A stretch of 12,253 nt of DNA. It comes from Alphaproteobacteria bacterium. GTDB lineage: Bacteria; Pseudomonadota; Alphaproteobacteria; Sphingomonadales; Sphingomonadaceae. The DNA lies in contig JAHJSJ010000248.1 in assembly GCA_018830415.1 (NCBI GenBank), positions 1 through 12,253 of the forward strand, in the 5' to 3' direction. This document shows, piece by piece, positions 1 through 6,870 of the stretch. A model generated the notes under the pieces. It saw nothing but the letters and a program-made list of their open reading frames with translations. It was not told where the DNA came from and did no database searches. The translations under genes and the position numbers were made by a program. The first letter of the stretch is position 1. Each line of letters starts with the position of its first letter.

Positions 1-2
1 AG

Positions 3-1076
3 GCGGCGCTTGCGCAAGTCGCCGCGTCGCACTGCATCATCCCTCGCACCAAACCGCTGGCGCTCGCCGGGATTGAGGCGGTGCTGGCGGGCAAGCCGGT
101 CAGCCTCACCGCGTTCCACTGCCGCAAACTGGCAGCATGGGTGCGCGAGACAATCGTCGCGCGCAACATCACCGCCATCACCGTGTTCTCCGGCCAGATG
201 GGGCAATATGTCCCGGCTGACTTTGCGGGCCGGGTGGTGATCGACCTGTGCGACGTCGATAGCGCCAAGTTTGCCAGCTACGCCGACGCGGGTGAGCGCA
301 CGTGGCTCAATTCGCGAGAGGCGCGGTTGCTCGCTGCCGAGGAACAACGGCTCGGCCAGCGCGCCGATGCGACGCTGCTGATTTCCGAGGCGGAGGCGGC
401 GCTCTATCGCAGTCGCCTTACCGACCCGGCGCAGGTGAATGTGCAGGTAATCGGCAACGGGATCGACGCTGCGTTTTTCGATCCCGCTGGCGTCACTCCG
501 CACCCGGTCATCGCTGGCCAGAGGGGGCCGCATTTCACCTTTACCGGGCAGATGGATTACCGCCCGAACGAGCAGGCGGCGCTGTGGGTGATCGATGCGC
601 TGATGCCCCGGCTGCGCGCGCGATATCCGGCTGCAATGTTTCATGTCGTCGGGCGCAATCCGACGGGAAGGCTGATGGCGCATCACGGCGCCCCCGGTGT
701 GCAGGTGTGGGGCGCGGTGCCCGATGTGCGCCCGTTCATTGTCGCTGCCGATGCCGTGCTCGCCCCGCTGATGATCGCGCGCGGGGTGCAGAACAAGGTG
801 TTAGAAGCGATGGCGATGGCGCGGCCCGTGGTGCTGACGTCCGACGCTGCAACCGGGATCGCCGCGCAGGACGGCGCGCAGTGGATCATCAGCCCGCCCG
901 ATCCCGAAGCGATGTGTTCGCGGATCGCGGCGCTGCTGGACGACCCCGGCGCGCGTGCGCAAATCGGCGCGGCGGCGCGGCAATTTGTGCGCGATCAGCA
1001 TGGCTGGGATGCGATGCTGGCCCCGCTCGCCGGGCTTGTCGGTGCTGATGAGGGGCGCAATCTCCATGCCGCCTGA
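3..1076 (+). CDS. XrtA/PEP-CTERM-associated sugar transferase (TIGR03087 type), 5' truncated by window edge
   Basis: GT-B fold glycosyltransferase of the kind found in exosortase A loci, probably acting on a lipid-linked exopolysaccharide precursor at the cytoplasmic face of the inner membrane; donor and acceptor cannot be told from sequence. The frame is open from base 3, and the residues before the first possible start (GTG at 81) already match the family (HCIIPRTKPLALAG, then VSLTAF, then FSGQMGQYVP). The true start therefore lies about 40-50 codons upstream, outside the window. The C-terminal half carries the usual GT-4-like nucleotide-sugar site: FTFTGQMDYRPNE near visible residue 178 and QNKVLEAMAMARPVV near residue 263, whose Glu normally contacts the donor sugar. 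The stop overlaps the start of xrtA by 11 bases, which suggests coupled translation. Family assignment is from memory of conserved blocks, not a search. Confidence 0.88.
   Translation, partial: AALAQVAASHCIIPRTKPLALAGIEAVLAGKPVSLTAFHCRKLAAWVRETIVARNITAITVFSGQMGQYVPADFAGRVVIDLCDVDSAKFASYADAGERTWLNSREARLLAAEEQRLGQRADATLLISEAEAALYRSRLTDPAQVNVQVIGNGIDAAFFDPAGVTPHPVIAGQRGPHFTFTGQMDYRPNEQAALWVIDALMPRLRARYPAAMFHVVGRNPTGRLMAHHGAPGVQVWGAVPDVRPFIVAADAVLAPLMIARGVQNKVLEAMAMARPVVLTSDAATGIAAQDGAQWIISPPDPEAMCSRIAALLDDPGARAQIGAAARQFVRDQHGWDAMLAPLAGLVGADEGRNLHAA
1050..1055 (+). promoter_or_regulatory. Shine-Dalgarno deciding the xrtA start
   Basis: GAGGGG ends 10 bases before the ATG at 1066. It favours that start over the in-frame ATG at 1048, which lies at this motif, and over longer in-frame extensions back to 955 that would run deep into the glycosyltransferase gene. 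Confidence 0.55.
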
Positions 1077-2064
1077 ACGTGCCTTGCCGGGTGCAAAACG
1101 CCTGCCGATTGCGCCTGCGTGGCGCACGGCTTTGCCGGGGCTGGTGATGGCGTGGGCCGCGCTGATCGCTGTCACCGCGCCTAGCTGGGGTGAAATGCTG
1201 CACCAGTGGTGGAATATCGACACCTATAATCACCTGCTGCTGGTGCCGTTCATTATCGGCTGGCTGGTGATGTTGAAGGCGGACGAATTGGCGCGCATTA
1301 CCCCGCAGCCGTTCCTTCCCGGCCTTGCGCTGGTCGCCGCAGCGCTGGCCCTGTGGTGGGCAGGGCGCGCGGCTGACATCAACCTTGTTGCCCATGCCGG
1401 GGCAGTCGGCGCGGTGCAGGCGGCGGTGCTGACCGTGCTGGGCCTGCGCGCATCGGCCCTGCTGGCGCTGCCACTGGCGATGGGGGCGCTTCTGGTGCCG
1501 TTTGGCGACGAAATCATCCCGCCGCTGCAATTCATCACCGCCGACATCACCGTCACGCTCACCCGCTGGAGCGGGGTGCCTGCCAGCATCAACGGCATTT
1601 ATATCGATACCCCCGCGGGCCTGTTCATCGTCGCCGAGGCGTGTTCGGGGGTGAAGTTTCTGATCGCGATGGTGACTTTGGGCGTGCTGGTCGCCTTTAC
1701 CCGCTTTGCCAGCTGGCGGCGGCGGGCTGCCTTTCTTGCCGCCTGCATCATCGTGCCGATCCTTGCCAACGGGGTGCGCGCCTGGGCGACGGTCTATGTC
1801 GCGCAATATGTCGGGGCCGACGCTGCGACCGGGTTTGATCACATCGTCTATGGCTGGATATTCTTCGCCGTCATCGTCACCGCACTGCTGGCGAGCGCAT
1901 GGCGGTTCTTTGAACGCGAGCCGGAGGACTATGGCTGGACGGCTGACGCGCTGACCGCTTGGCGCTGGCTGACCCGCGCCGAAAGCTTTAGGGTTGCGCC
2001 GACCGTGCCCGCGTTGGTGATCGCAGGCATGGCCGCGATTGCTGCGCTGGCCGCCATGCTCTAG
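1066..2064 (+). CDS. xrtA: exosortase A (XrtA/EpsH family), short form without EpsI domain
   Basis: Polytopic inner-membrane transpeptidase-like enzyme that recognises C-terminal PEP-CTERM signals and cleaves or transfers the proteins during export. From the ATG at 1066 it has 332 residues. The catalytic triad typical of exosortases is visible: Cys193 in VAEACSGVKF, Arg238 in LANGVRAW and His259 in GFDHIVYGW. Other conserved blocks are WWNIDTYNHLLLVPFI (48-63) and LVPFGDEIIP (143-152). Hydrophobic segments occur about 24-40, 56-70, 85-100, 110-125, 130-147, 195-212, 221-235, 264-278 and 312-331. Many XrtA proteins of this order continue, as I recall, into a periplasmic EpsI-like domain. Here the protein stops just after the last hydrophobic stretch (TVPALVIAGMAAIAALAAML). 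The next gene begins 11 bases later. The start overlaps the upstream glycosyltransferase by 11 bases. Confidence 0.92.
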   Translation: MPPERALPGAKRLPIAPAWRTALPGLVMAWAALIAVTAPSWGEMLHQWWNIDTYNHLLLVPFIIGWLVMLKADELARITPQPFLPGLALVAAALALWWAGRAADINLVAHAGAVGAVQAAVLTVLGLRASALLALPLAMGALLVPFGDEIIPPLQFITADITVTLTRWSGVPASINGIYIDTPAGLFIVAEACSGVKFLIAMVTLGVLVAFTRFASWRRRAAFLAACIIVPILANGVRAWATVYVAQYVGADAATGFDHIVYGWIFFAVIVTALLASAWRFFEREPEDYGWTADALTAWRWLTRAESFRVAPTVPALVIAGMAAIAALAAML

Positions 2065-2075
2065 GCCCGCGTGCT

Positions 2076-3974
2076 ATGTGCGGAATTGCCGGGATCTTTC
2101 ATGCCGAAACCCCCAAGCCGGTCGATCCGGCGCGGGTGGAGCGGATGTGCGATGCGCTCGCCCATCGCGGGCCGGATGGGGCAGGCGTGTGGACCGATCA
2201 CGGTGTCGGGCTGGGCCATCGCCGCCTCTCGATCATCGACATCGCCGGATCGCCGCAGCCGATGCACTCGGCAGACGCGCGCGCGGTGATCGTGTTCAAC
2301 GGTGAAATCTACAATTTCCGGGAGCTTCGCAGCGAGTTGGAGCAGGCCGGTTTTACCTTCCGAACCAATGGCGATACCGAGGTGATCCTTGCCGCGTGGC
2401 AGCGCTGGGGGCCGGATTGCCTCGCGCGGCTCGACGGGATGTTCGCTTTCGCGCTGTATGATCTGGACAAACGCCAGCTGCTTCTGGCGCGGGATCGCTT
2501 CGGGGTGAAGCCGTTGTTTCTGGCGCACCTGTCGGACGGCAGCATTGCCTTTGCCTCAGAGCTCAAAGGCCTGCTCGCGCACCCGCTGCTGCGTCGCCGG
2601 GTCAGCCGCCAAGCGATTGAGGCCTATATGACCTGGGGCTATGTCCCCGATAGTCATTCGATCCTGGCAGGGGTGGAGAAACTGCCTGCCGGGCATTTCC
2701 TGCTGCTGCAACAGGGCCGCGCGCCGGGGCCGCCGCAGCGCTGGTGGGACATTGATTTTACCGAGCGTGAACGCGGGAGCGAAGAGGATCTTTCCGCGCA
2801 GCTCGTCCACCGCCTGCGCGAAGCGGTGCGGTCGCGCATGGTGGCCGATGTGCCACTGGGCGCGTTCCTTTCCGGCGGGGTGGATTCGTCCGGCGTGGTC
2901 GCCTTGATGAGCGAGGCCAGCAGCCAGCCGGTGCAGACCTGTTCAATCGGCTTCGATGTCGCCGCCTATGATGAAACCAGCTACGCCCGCCGCGTCGCTG
3001 CGCGGTTCGATGCGGATCATCAGGAACGGATCGTCGCGACCGATGATTTTGGCGCGATTGATACGCTCGCCGCGATGTTTGATGAACCCTTCGCCGATGC
3101 CTCGGCGTTGCCGACATGGCGGGTGTGCCAGTTGGCGCGTGAGCGGGTGACGGTGGCACTGTCGGGCGACGGCGCGGATGAGGCTTTTGCCGGATACCGG
3201 CGGCAGGTGTTCCACCATCACGAAGAACGCGCGCGCCGAGTGCTGCCCGCCGCTTTGCGTGCGCCGTTGTTCGGCACGCTGGGGAGGGCATGGCCGAAAG
3301 CCGATTGGGCACCGCGCCCGCTGCGCGCCAAGGCGACCTTGCTGGCGCTCGCTGAGAGCGGGGAGGCAGGCTATGCGCGCGGGCTTTCGGTCACACTGCC
3401 CGATGCGCGCCGGGCGCTCTATTCCGACAGCTTTGCCGCCAGCCTGCAAGGATTTCGCGCCGAGGATGAGCTGATCGCGCTGATGCGCGGCGCGCCGGGC
3501 CGTTCGGGCCTTGACCGCGCGCAATATGCCGATCTCACCTTCTGGATGCCCGGCGATATCCTCACCAAGGTTGATCGCACCAGCATGGCGGTGGGCCTTG
3601 AGGCGCGTGAGCCGCTGCTCGATCACCGCTTGGTCGAATTCGCCGCGCGTCTGCCCGATGCGATGCGGGTCAAGGGCGGAACGGGCAAATACCTGCTCAA
3701 GAAATCGCTCGAACGCTATCTGCCTGCCGATATTCTCTACCGGCCCAAGCAGGGGTTTGTGACCCCGATTGCCGAATGGCTGCGCGGGCCGCTGGCAGGC
3801 GCGGCGCGGGGGATCGGGGCAAGCGGCGGGCTGGCGCAGACCGGGTTTTTCCAGCCGCAAGTGATTACCGCGATGGCCGAAGCCCACATCGCCGGGCGCG
3901 CCGATCATTCGCGCACCCTGTGGCAATTGCTGATGCTGGAGAAGTCGCTGACCCAGCTTGGGGTGAGCGCCTAA
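2076..3974 (+). CDS. XrtA/PEP-CTERM system amidotransferase (asparagine synthase-like, TIGR03108 type)
   Basis: 632-residue class II glutamine amidotransferase fused to an asparagine-synthetase domain. In exosortase A loci this branch probably amidates a sugar or polymer intermediate rather than making free asparagine; that role is inferred from context. The start is fixed by Cys2, the N-terminal nucleophile freed by Met removal (MCGIAGIFH). Glutaminase residues follow: GHRRLSIID (47-55), NGEIYN (75-80) and GDTEV (99-103). The ATP pyrophosphatase loop is FLSGGVDSSG (264-273), followed by LSGDGADEAFAGY (362-374), a late YRPKQGF block and a DILTKVDRTSM block. It is not truncated. No good ribosome-binding site lies in the 11 bases after xrtA, so translation is probably coupled. 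Its stop overlaps the stop of the opposing zapE. Housekeeping asnB is the alternative, but length and context favour the XrtA-linked branch. Confidence 0.88.
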   Translation: MCGIAGIFHAETPKPVDPARVERMCDALAHRGPDGAGVWTDHGVGLGHRRLSIIDIAGSPQPMHSADARAVIVFNGEIYNFRELRSELEQAGFTFRTNGDTEVILAAWQRWGPDCLARLDGMFAFALYDLDKRQLLLARDRFGVKPLFLAHLSDGSIAFASELKGLLAHPLLRRRVSRQAIEAYMTWGYVPDSHSILAGVEKLPAGHFLLLQQGRAPGPPQRWWDIDFTERERGSEEDLSAQLVHRLREAVRSRMVADVPLGAFLSGGVDSSGVVALMSEASSQPVQTCSIGFDVAAYDETSYARRVAARFDADHQERIVATDDFGAIDTLAAMFDEPFADASALPTWRVCQLARERVTVALSGDGADEAFAGYRRQVFHHHEERARRVLPAALRAPLFGTLGRAWPKADWAPRPLRAKATLLALAESGEAGYARGLSVTLPDARRALYSDSFAASLQGFRAEDELIALMRGAPGRSGLDRAQYADLTFWMPGDILTKVDRTSMAVGLEAREPLLDHRLVEFAARLPDAMRVKGGTGKYLLKKSLERYLPADILYRPKQGFVTPIAEWLRGPLAGAARGIGASGGLAQTGFFQPQVITAMAEAHIAGRADHSRTLWQLLMLEKSLTQLGVSA

Positions 3975-5092
3975 CCTTCAGACCCGTGGCCGAGCGCCAT
4001 GTATTCTGCGCTCTGCATCTCGTTCAACCGGCTGACCGTGCGCGCGAATTCAAACGCGCCGTCGCCCGCCTGATACAGTTCCTCCGGCACCGCCGCAGCG
4101 GTCGTGAACAGCTTGACCCGGTGTTCGTAGAGCGCATCGATCAGCTTGGTGAAGCGGATCGCCTCGTTGCGGTTCTCCGGCCCCATGCGCGGGATCCCGA
4201 CGAGGATCACGGTGTGGAACGCCCGCGCAATCGCGAGGTAATCCGCCGCCCCGCGGTTTTCACCGCACAGCTTGCGGAAGCTGAACACGCCCACTCCTTT
4301 CAGGCATTTGGGCACGTAGAGCGTGCGCCCGCCGCCCAGATCAAGCTCGCCGCTGGGCACGTGAGCGGCATCTTCCGGTTCAAAATCGGTCAGGCGGAAA
4401 AACGCCTCGCGCACCTGCGCGGTGGCGGCGTCGCCCATCGGTGCGTGCCATGTCGCCAGCCCGCCGATGCGGTCGAGCCGATAGTCGGTCGGCCCGTTCA
4501 GCGAAAGCACGTCCATCCGCGCCTCGACCAGGTCGATGAAGGGCGCGAACAGCGAACGGTTCAGCCCGTCCTTGTAAAGATCGCGCGGGGGCCGGTTGCT
4601 GGTGGTGACGATCACCGTGCCGGATTCCACCAACGCGGTGAAAAAGCGGCCCATAATCGCCGCATCGGCTGTGTTGTTCACCACCATCTCGTCGAACGCG
4701 AGGCAGCGGACTTCTTCGGCCATGCGCATTGCTACTGCAACAAGCGGGTCTTTCAGTTCGGCCTTGCGCGCTTCGGCAATCCGGCGATCGACTTCGAGCA
4801 TGAAGGAATAGAAATGCACCCGACGTTTGCGCGGGATGGAAAGCGTTTCGATGAACAGGTCCATCAACATCGACTTGCCGCGCCCGACACCGCCCCACAG
4901 ATAGACGCCGCGCGGGTCTGGTGCCGCTTCGCGTGTTCCGGTCAACCGGGCGAACAGGCTTTTTTTGGGAGGCGGCGCTTCCAGCTCGCTCTGCAACCGG
5001 TCGAGCCGCTTTGCCGCAGCGCGTTGATCCGGATCGGCGCGCAGTTCTCCGCTGGCAATCAGCGCTTCGTAGCGCGCGAGCAACCCGGTCAC
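3971..5092 (-). CDS. zapE: cell division protein ZapE / AFG1-like AAA+ ATPase
   Basis: 373-residue P-loop ATPase of the AFG1/LACE1/ZapE family. In bacteria it associates with FtsZ at the division site; mitochondrial relatives act in respiratory-complex quality control. Visible motifs are Walker A GGVGRGKS (67-74), HFYSFM (93-98), Walker B CLAFDEM (130-136), a sensor-like TTSNRPP (163-169) and a likely arginine finger in NRSLFAPFI (178-186). The Walker B continuation is FDEMVVNNTADAA, whereas the familiar family form is close to FDEFQVxDxADA; this is a mild divergence. It starts with GTG at 5092, and its first four bases GTGA contain the TGA of the thioesterase, a classic coupling overlap. The 3' end overlaps the opposing amidotransferase stop. 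A link to SDH assembly or turnover is attractive because it is in an operon with sdhB, but it is an inference. Confidence 0.93.
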   Translation of the reverse strand: MTGLLARYEALIASGELRADPDQRAAAKRLDRLQSELEAPPPKKSLFARLTGTREAAPDPRGVYLWGGVGRGKSMLMDLFIETLSIPRKRRVHFYSFMLEVDRRIAEARKAELKDPLVAVAMRMAEEVRCLAFDEMVVNNTADAAIMGRFFTALVESGTVIVTTSNRPPRDLYKDGLNRSLFAPFIDLVEARMDVLSLNGPTDYRLDRIGGLATWHAPMGDAATAQVREAFFRLTDFEPEDAAHVPSGELDLGGGRTLYVPKCLKGVGVFSFRKLCGENRGAADYLAIARAFHTVILVGIPRMGPENRNEAIRFTKLIDALYEHRVKLFTTAAAVPEELYQAGDGAFEFARTVSRLNEMQSAEYMALGHGSEG

Positions 5093-5550
5093 GCGCGCGG
5101 CTGCATCTTGCGCACGATGCCTGAGAAGGATGCGACGATATCGCCGTCCTGCTCCACCATCCCGCGCACGAATACCAGCTTGCCGGTTTCGCGCACGATT
5201 TCCGTCACGGCGTCCAGCGGCCGCGTCGGATCGCCACCACCGACGAACTGCGTCGAAAGTTCGAGCGTGACCGAAGGCCCGGCGTTCCCGCTGCCCAGCG
5301 TGTGCATGGTGGTGAACAGCGAAATGTCGATCAGCGACAACGTTACCGCGCCGTGGATTATGCCTTGCAGGTTCTCGTGTTTACGCTCCGGGAACATCCG
5401 CAGCCGAGCTTTTCCATCCGGATCAACGCGAGTGATGAGCTTGCCCATCACCGCGCCGTTGAACAGCGTCGGGTCTTTCAGGTTCCAGTGCCGCCAGCCG
5501 GGGTTTTCCGGGTCTGGCCCGTGCTCGAACGCTTCGTCTTTCAATATCAC
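5089..5550 (-). CDS. PaaI-family hotdog-fold thioesterase
   Basis: 153-residue single hotdog domain expected to hydrolyse an acyl-CoA or acyl-thioester in the cytoplasm; the substrate is unknown. The catalytic region is HENLQGIIHGAVTLSLID: His58-Glu59-Asn60, then His66-Gly67-Ala68 in place of the more usual HGG, and Asp75 on the long central helix as general base or nucleophile helper. Later strands read VTLELSTQFVGGG (94-106), typical of the PaaI/YbgC sheet. The start is GTG at 5550 (GTG ATA TTG AAA), four bases after the sdhB stop. A terminal GTGA overlap leads into zapE, so it is the middle gene of a compact sdhB-thioesterase-zapE unit. An acyltransferase role for the hotdog fold cannot be excluded. 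Confidence 0.87.
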   Translation of the reverse strand: MILKDEAFEHGPDPENPGWRHWNLKDPTLFNGAVMGKLITRVDPDGKARLRMFPERKHENLQGIIHGAVTLSLIDISLFTTMHTLGSGNAGPSVTLELSTQFVGGGDPTRPLDAVTEIVRETGKLVFVRGMVEQDGDIVASFSGIVRKMQPRA

Positions 5551-5554
5551 CGGA

Positions 5555-6349
5555 TCAGATCGCCCGTTCGGCCATCATCTTCTTGGTTTCGGCAATCGCC
5601 TTGGCCGGGCTGAGGCCCTTGGGACAGACATTGGCGCAGTTCATGATGGTGTGGCAGCGATAGAGGCGGAACGGGTCTTCCAGATCGTCCAGCCGCTCAC
5701 CGGTCATTTCATCGCGGCTATCCGCCAGCCAGCGGTAAGCCTGCAGCAGGATCGCCGGGCCGAGGAACTTGTCGCTGTTCCACCAATAGGACGGGCAGGC
5801 GGTCGAACAACAGGCGCACAAGATGCATTCGTAGAGGCCATCAAGCTGTTCACGCTGCTGCGGCGATTGCAGCCGTTCCTTGCCGCTCGGCGTCGGGGTA
5901 ACAGTCTGCAACCATGGGCGGATCGAGGCATATTGCGCGTAGAAATGGGTGAAGTCCGGCACCAGATCCTTGATCACATCCATATGCGGCAGCGGGGTGA
6001 TGCGAATCTCGCCCTTCAGGTCTTCGATCGCGGTGGTGCAGGCGAGGCCGTTCTTGCCGTTCATGTTCATCGAACACGATCCGCAAATCCCCTCGCGGCA
6101 CGAGCGGCGGAAGGTCAGCGTCGGGTCAATCTCGTTCTTGATCTTGAACAGCGCGTCGAGCACCATCGGCCCGCATTCATCAAGGTTGATTTCGAACTTG
6201 TCGTAACGCGGATTCTGGCCGCTGTCGGGATCGTAGCGATAGACCTTGAACGACTTCACCCGCCCCTTCCCATTGGCGCTATTAGCCTTGTGCACCTTGC
6301 CAGCGGGGCTGATTTTCGAATTCTTGGGGAGAGTGAAGGTCGCCATCAT
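5555..6349 (-). CDS. sdhB: succinate dehydrogenase iron-sulfur subunit
   Basis: 264-residue electron-transfer subunit of complex II, which passes electrons from the SdhA flavin through three Fe-S clusters to ubiquinone at the inner face of the membrane. All ligands are present. The [2Fe-2S] cluster uses Cys84, Cys89, Cys92 and Cys104 (SCREGICGSCSMNMNG then LACTT). The [4Fe-4S] and [3Fe-4S] clusters use Cys175, Cys178, Cys181, Cys185 (CILCACCSTACP) and Cys232, Cys238, Cys242 (CHTIMNCANVCPKGL). SYWW next to the clusters fits the quinone-site region. Two adjacent ATGs (6349 and 6346) are possible; the second gives the familiar MATFTLPKNSKI start. The upstream same-strand gene is a small membrane protein, not sdhA, and sdhC/D/A are absent from the window. 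Confidence 0.97.
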   Translation of the reverse strand: MMATFTLPKNSKISPAGKVHKANSANGKGRVKSFKVYRYDPDSGQNPRYDKFEINLDECGPMVLDALFKIKNEIDPTLTFRRSCREGICGSCSMNMNGKNGLACTTAIEDLKGEIRITPLPHMDVIKDLVPDFTHFYAQYASIRPWLQTVTPTPSGKERLQSPQQREQLDGLYECILCACCSTACPSYWWNSDKFLGPAILLQAYRWLADSRDEMTGERLDDLEDPFRLYRCHTIMNCANVCPKGLSPAKAIAETKKMMAERAI

Positions 6350-6373
6350 GTGATCCCGTTGTGATTTGCCCCC

Positions 6374-6401
6374 TATCTAACGTTTCATCACAAGCTGGCA
6401 A
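6374..6401 (-). promoter_or_regulatory. possible sdhB promoter
   Basis: On the minus strand TTGCCA (6401-6396) is separated by 16 bases from TAGATA (6379-6374), placing the -10 box about 25 bases before the sdhB ATG. The -35 is close to TTGACA while the -10 matches only in part. It is the best candidate I see by eye in the 124-base gap, but it is weak evidence. Confidence 0.3.
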
Positions 6402-6473
6402 GCGGGCCGTGCCTGCCATGTGTTGCAGGGTTTCGAACGGGGGTTGATTGGCGCGCGGCGATGCGCGCTGTCC

Positions 6474-6770
6474 CTAGTCGAACAGGCCCACGGCCAGTTC
6501 TGCCCAAACGATCAGGAATGCCAGAACCGCTAGAACGATCGCGGAAACCCGGCGCAAGGGGGTGGCAAGCCAGTGGCAAGCCGCCTCTACCGCCATGCAA
6601 AGCGCGGCGAGCATCACGCCGAAGACAATGAAATCGCCCGCACCCCAATTGACCTCGCGCGTCACCAGCATCGCTGCGGCCGGAACCAGCAAAGCGGCTG
6701 CCGCCATGCCCCATATCAGCGGATGGAACCGGAACGCTGGAATGAAAGATGTGGTTGTGGTCATCGCCAT
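6474..6770 (-). CDS. small three-helix membrane protein, function unknown
   Basis: 98-residue hydrophobic protein with three clear transmembrane segments: about 17-36 (LIWGMAAAALLVPAAAMLVT), 46-66 (DFIVFGVMLAALCMAVEAAC) and 74-94 (VSAIVLAVLAFLIVWAELAV). Between the first two lies TREVNWGAGDF. The overall pattern, with VNW-x-x-x-DF and a late W-x-x-LAVG, recalls a family of small conserved hypothetical membrane proteins, from memory only. The ATG at 6770 has GGAAGG (6780-6785) nine bases upstream, which supports this start over longer frames; an ATG two codons in (6764) is an alternative. It may be cotranscribed with sdhB 124 bases downstream. A GC-only hairpin (6451-6468) follows its stop, but without a T-run. 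No function can be assigned. Confidence 0.75.
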   Translation of the reverse strand: MAMTTTTSFIPAFRFHPLIWGMAAAALLVPAAAMLVTREVNWGAGDFIVFGVMLAALCMAVEAACHWLATPLRRVSAIVLAVLAFLIVWAELAVGLFD

Positions 6771-6870
6771 AGGTTAGCACCTTCCCAGCGTGCTGACAGC
6801 GCAAATCGGCATTTCCCGATCTGCCATCGCCGCGTTAGGGTGGTGCTCTGCTGCCGAGGAAGGAAAAACC
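6771..6870. other. divergent promoter region between the small membrane protein and the methyltransferase
   Basis: This 100-base gap must hold the start signals for both divergent genes. An imperfect inverted repeat, TTAGCAC (6774-6780) with GTGCTGA (6790-6796), sits over the minus-strand ribosome-binding site, and a shorter one, ATCGG with CCGAT, lies near 6806-6820. Neither is strong enough to call an operator, and no clear -35/-10 pair was found. Confidence 0.35.
6856..6864 (+). promoter_or_regulatory. strong Shine-Dalgarno of the methyltransferase gene
   Basis: GAGGAAGGA ends six bases before the ATG at 6871. It fixes that start and rules out the 27-codon upstream extension to 6790. Confidence 0.75.

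Noticed and set aside
889..1842. A 317-codon minus-strand frame opposite xrtA and the glycosyltransferase gene
   Set aside because: It opposes genes with clear catalytic motifs and encodes an Arg/His/Gln-rich sequence without domain signals.
3776..6364. An 862-codon open frame on the plus strand, antisense to zapE, the thioesterase gene and sdhB
   Set aside because: The three genes beneath it have unmistakable motifs (Walker A/B, hotdog active site, Fe-S cysteines). The antisense product is rich in Arg, His, Ala and Gln with no recognisable domain and shifts into Ser-rich low complexity over the thioesterase. Long antisense frames are expected at this GC content.
6451..6468. GCGCGC-GGCGAT-GCGCGC as a terminator after the small membrane protein gene
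   Set aside because: The arms are self-complementary GC repeats with a six-base stem and no T-run on the minus strand, so chance in GC-rich DNA is the simpler explanation.
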